Shown: piece after piece, positions 6,682-7,883 of the stretch
Numbering within the stretch: position 1 is the first letter of the stretch
Layout: the number at the start of each line of letters is the position of its first letter
Source: an uncultured Clostridia bacterium
GTDB lineage: Bacteria; Bacillota; Clostridia; Oscillospirales; CAG-272
Length of the DNA stretch: 7,883 nucleotides
Assembly (NCBI GenBank): GCA_937892405.1
Contig: CALAFS010000020.1
Span: 1-7,883 of the forward strand
Reading direction: 5' to 3'
The notes under the pieces: model-generated
The model's input: the letters and a program-made list of their open reading frames with translations, nothing else
The model's database searches: none
Told to the model about the DNA's origin: nothing
Program-made: the position numbers and the translations under genes

Positions 6682-7023
6682 TCAGATCTTTTCCTTCACC
6701 TTTGCAGCCTTACCGACTCTGTCACGCAGATAGTAGAGCTTCGCGCGGCGAACCTTCGCCTGGCGGAACACAACTACTTTGTCCACATTGGGAGAGTGAA
6801 GCGGGAATGTCTTCTCCACGCCGACGCCGTAAGAAACGCGTCTTACCGTGAAGGTCTCGGAAATTCCGCCGCCGTGTTTGGCGATGACAGTACCTTCAAA
6901 AAGCTGAATTCTGTCTTTCTCGCCTTCGGTGATGCGCACATACACTTTCACGCCGTCACCGATGTTGAACTGAGGAACCTCAGTCTTCAACTGCTCATTT
7001 ACAAAAGCCTGGATCTTTTCCAT
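6682..7023 (-). CDS. rplS: 50S ribosomal protein L19
   Basis: Ribosomal protein L19, located at the interface of the 30S and 50S subunits. The 113-residue length and the whole sequence fit the family: MEKIQAFVNEQLKTEVPQF at the start, the GDGVKVYVRITEGEKDRIQLFEGTV barrel, GISETFTVRRVSYGVGVEKTFPLHSP, and the basic RQAKVRRAKLYYLRDRVGKAAK tail. A strong Shine-Dalgarno AAGGAGGG (7028-7035) precedes the ATG with GGAGG five bases away, as expected for a highly expressed gene. It has its own promoter and a terminator, so it appears monocistronic. In many Bacillota it is instead at the end of an rpsP-rimM-trmD-rplS operon; those genes are not in the flanks here. Confidence 0.98.
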   Translation of the reverse strand: MEKIQAFVNEQLKTEVPQFNIGDGVKVYVRITEGEKDRIQLFEGTVIAKHGGGISETFTVRRVSYGVGVEKTFPLHSPNVDKVVVFRQAKVRRAKLYYLRDRVGKAAKVKEKI

Positions 7024-7102
7024 ATGGCCCTCCTTAAACTACGAACATTCGTGCAGAGCATTGCAGAGGACTGTTCTGAATCTCCGTACATACGCACAGA
7101 CA
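7024..7102 (-). promoter_or_regulatory. Leader of rplS mRNA, possible autoregulatory structure
   Basis: About 79 bases separate the predicted transcription start (near 7102) from the rplS ATG. Short stems can be drawn: GUGC-GUAU-GUAC near the 5' end, a UGCA/UGCA pair in the middle, and ACGA-AUGU-UCGU just upstream of the Shine-Dalgarno site. L19 leaders with feedback roles are known in some Firmicutes, but I cannot match this one to a known model. No open reading frame with a ribosome site is seen in it. Confidence 0.3.
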
Positions 7103-7108
7103 AGGCTA

Positions 7109-7137
7109 ATTGTATCATATTTTCCGAAAAAAATCAA
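7109..7137 (-). promoter_or_regulatory. Promoter of rplS
   Basis: On the minus strand, -35 TTGATT (7137-7132), a 17-base spacer and -10 TACAAT (7114-7109), with TGA before the -10 (extended -10 TGATACAAT, identical to the one of ung). The A/T-rich tract array at 7142-7215 lies directly upstream of the -35, where it could also act as an UP element. Confidence 0.78.
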
Positions 7138-7141
7138 GAGG

Positions 7142-7215
7142 TTTTTCGCATTTTCTTTTTCGATTTTCCGATTTTTTTGGAAAAACGGCGTTTTTTCCGG
7201 AAACGGACGGAAAAA
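7142..7215. other. Phased A/T tracts between divergent rplS and lepB promoters
   Basis: Runs of T or A recur about once per helical turn: T at 7142-7146, T-rich 7151-7160, T 7164-7167, T 7172-7178, A 7181-7185, T 7191-7196, A 7201-7203, A 7211-7215. Their centres are 8 to 11.5 bases apart, averaging about 10. Such phasing predicts intrinsic DNA curvature. The same stretch contains a short inverted repeat (GGAAAAA at 7179-7185 with TTTTTCC at 7192-7198). It lies upstream of both promoters rather than after a gene, so a terminator is unlikely. Confidence 0.5.
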
Positions 7216-7228
7216 TTCGGATTCTCTC

Positions 7229-7257
7229 TTGTATTTATGCGGAAACTATGGTAAAAT
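7229..7257 (+). promoter_or_regulatory. Promoter of lepB
   Basis: A weak -35 TTGTAT (7229-7234), a 17-base spacer and -10 TAAAAT (7252-7257) preceded by TGG, an extended -10 that can compensate for the poor -35. Transcription would start near 7264, about 32 bases before the start codon. Confidence 0.65.
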
Positions 7258-7295
7258 ATGCTGATAGATTATTTTCAAAATGAAAGGAGACTTTC

Positions 7296-7883
7296 ATGAC
7301 TGACAAAAACGAACGCCGCCCGGAGGAAGTTCCGTCGACCGTCGCGGAAGACGCTCCCCTCTCTCCTCTTATGACGGAAGAGCATGCGGACGGAGAGGCC
7401 CCGGCTGAAGATTCCGCTCCCGTCGTAGAAGAGACACCTCTCACCGAACCGGATACCCGTGACGAAACCGAAGACACGGAAGACACCGCCCCCTCGACGG
7501 AAAGCATCGCGATCGAAAACGAAATAACGGACAGTGAGGCGTCGGACGCCGAAGATACTGCCGCGGACAGCGAAGAGCTTTCCGCACTTCCCGTCCCGAC
7601 GGAAAACAGGAAAGAGGAAAAAGAAAAAGAGCCGAAGCCGCGCAGTGTGGACAGCCGCTTTGATCTCGCGGAACTGTTTATCTTTTCCCTGGTCGCCGTT
7701 CTCCTACTCTCCGCCTTCATCTTCCGCCACACCGTGGTGGACGGCGGCTCGATGGAAAACACCCTGCAGGACGGTGAAAATCTCATTATCTCCGATCTTT
7801 TCTACACACCGAAAACCGGCGACATCGTCGTTGTCGAGGATTATCACACCCCCTTCCGCAAGCCGCTCATCAAGCGTGTGATC
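7296..7883 (+). CDS. lepB: Signal peptidase I with long acidic N-terminal tail, 3' end cut by window edge
   Basis: Membrane-bound serine protease (family S26) that cleaves signal peptides from secreted proteins on the outer face of the cytoplasmic membrane. The first 196 residues are visible. Residues 127-143 (LFIFSLVAVLLLSAFIF) form one membrane segment. VDGGSMENTL then contains the catalytic Ser152, and Lys193 in the final visible LIKRVI is the general base. The Ser-to-Lys spacing of 41 fits Gram-positive enzymes such as SipS (about 40). The start is well supported by AAAGGAG at 7283-7289, six bases upstream. What is odd is the N-terminus: residues 1-125 are cytoplasmic, low in complexity and rich in Glu, Asp, Thr, Ala and Pro. 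By my count there are 31 acidic residues and one Arg between 10 and 94, followed by a mixed-charge Lys/Glu linker (105-116). Typical Bacillota enzymes have only a short tail here. It is divergent from rplS. The rest of the catalytic domain lies beyond the right edge. Confidence 0.93.
   Translation, partial: MTDKNERRPEEVPSTVAEDAPLSPLMTEEHADGEAPAEDSAPVVEETPLTEPDTRDETEDTEDTAPSTESIAIENEITDSEASDAEDTAADSEELSALPVPTENRKEEKEKEPKPRSVDSRFDLAELFIFSLVAVLLLSAFIFRHTVVDGGSMENTLQDGENLIISDLFYTPKTGDIVVVEDYHTPFRKPLIKRVI

Noticed and set aside
7179..7198. A hairpin with flanking T-runs between rplS and lepB that resembles a terminator
   Set aside because: It lies between two divergent promoters, so no gene is transcribed into it from either side. 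The A/T tracts are better explained as curved or UP-element-like DNA.
7534..7881. A 115-codon open frame overlapping lepB in another frame
   Set aside because: It is a shadow of lepB. The lepB frame has a strong ribosome site, a membrane segment and the catalytic Ser and Lys motifs; this one yields an Arg/Ser/Pro-rich product.

Overview
The window looks like ordinary chromosomal DNA from a member of the Bacillota, most likely class Clostridia. This is inferred from the gene set, strong AGGAG-type Shine-Dalgarno sites, a Gram-positive-type signal peptidase, and an S1-domain protein of the kind I associate with the Oscillospirales and relatives. Base composition is moderately GC-rich by eye (not computed). 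I see no phage, transposon, CRISPR, tRNA or rRNA sequence. Every complete gene has an intact reading frame.

Layout, left to right. (1) The 3' part of a gene for an S1-repeat RNA-binding protein (+), cut by the left edge, is followed by ung (+), which has its own promoter and a strong terminator at 1661-1713. (2) On the minus strand, read right to left, an operon follows: a U32-family TrhP-like tRNA-hydroxylation gene, uppP (undecaprenyl-diphosphatase) and a PfkB sugar kinase resembling KDG kinase. The gaps are only about 30 and 24 bases, and transcription probably starts from a strong promoter at 5011-5039. (3) Just upstream on the same strand is a two-domain FkbM-type methyltransferase. It has no visible terminator, so it may read through into the operon. 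(4) A HIT-family nucleotide-binding protein (+) is divergent from the methyltransferase, and their promoters overlap. (5) A long near-palindromic terminator separates it from the convergent rplS (ribosomal protein L19, -). (6) rplS is divergent from a signal peptidase I gene (lepB, +) that runs off the right edge. That gene encodes an unusually long acidic N-terminal tail of about 125 residues before its membrane segment. The gap between rplS and lepB carries A/T tracts spaced about one helical turn apart.

The genes are mostly unrelated housekeeping functions: DNA uracil repair, tRNA wobble modification, cell-wall lipid-carrier recycling, sugar-acid catabolism, translation and protein secretion. 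I found no convincing new multi-gene system. The best points for a second look are the acidic signal peptidase tail, the phased A/T tracts, the uniform extended -10 promoter architecture (five promoters, all with 17-base spacers), the methyltransferase of unknown substrate, and the short rplS leader.
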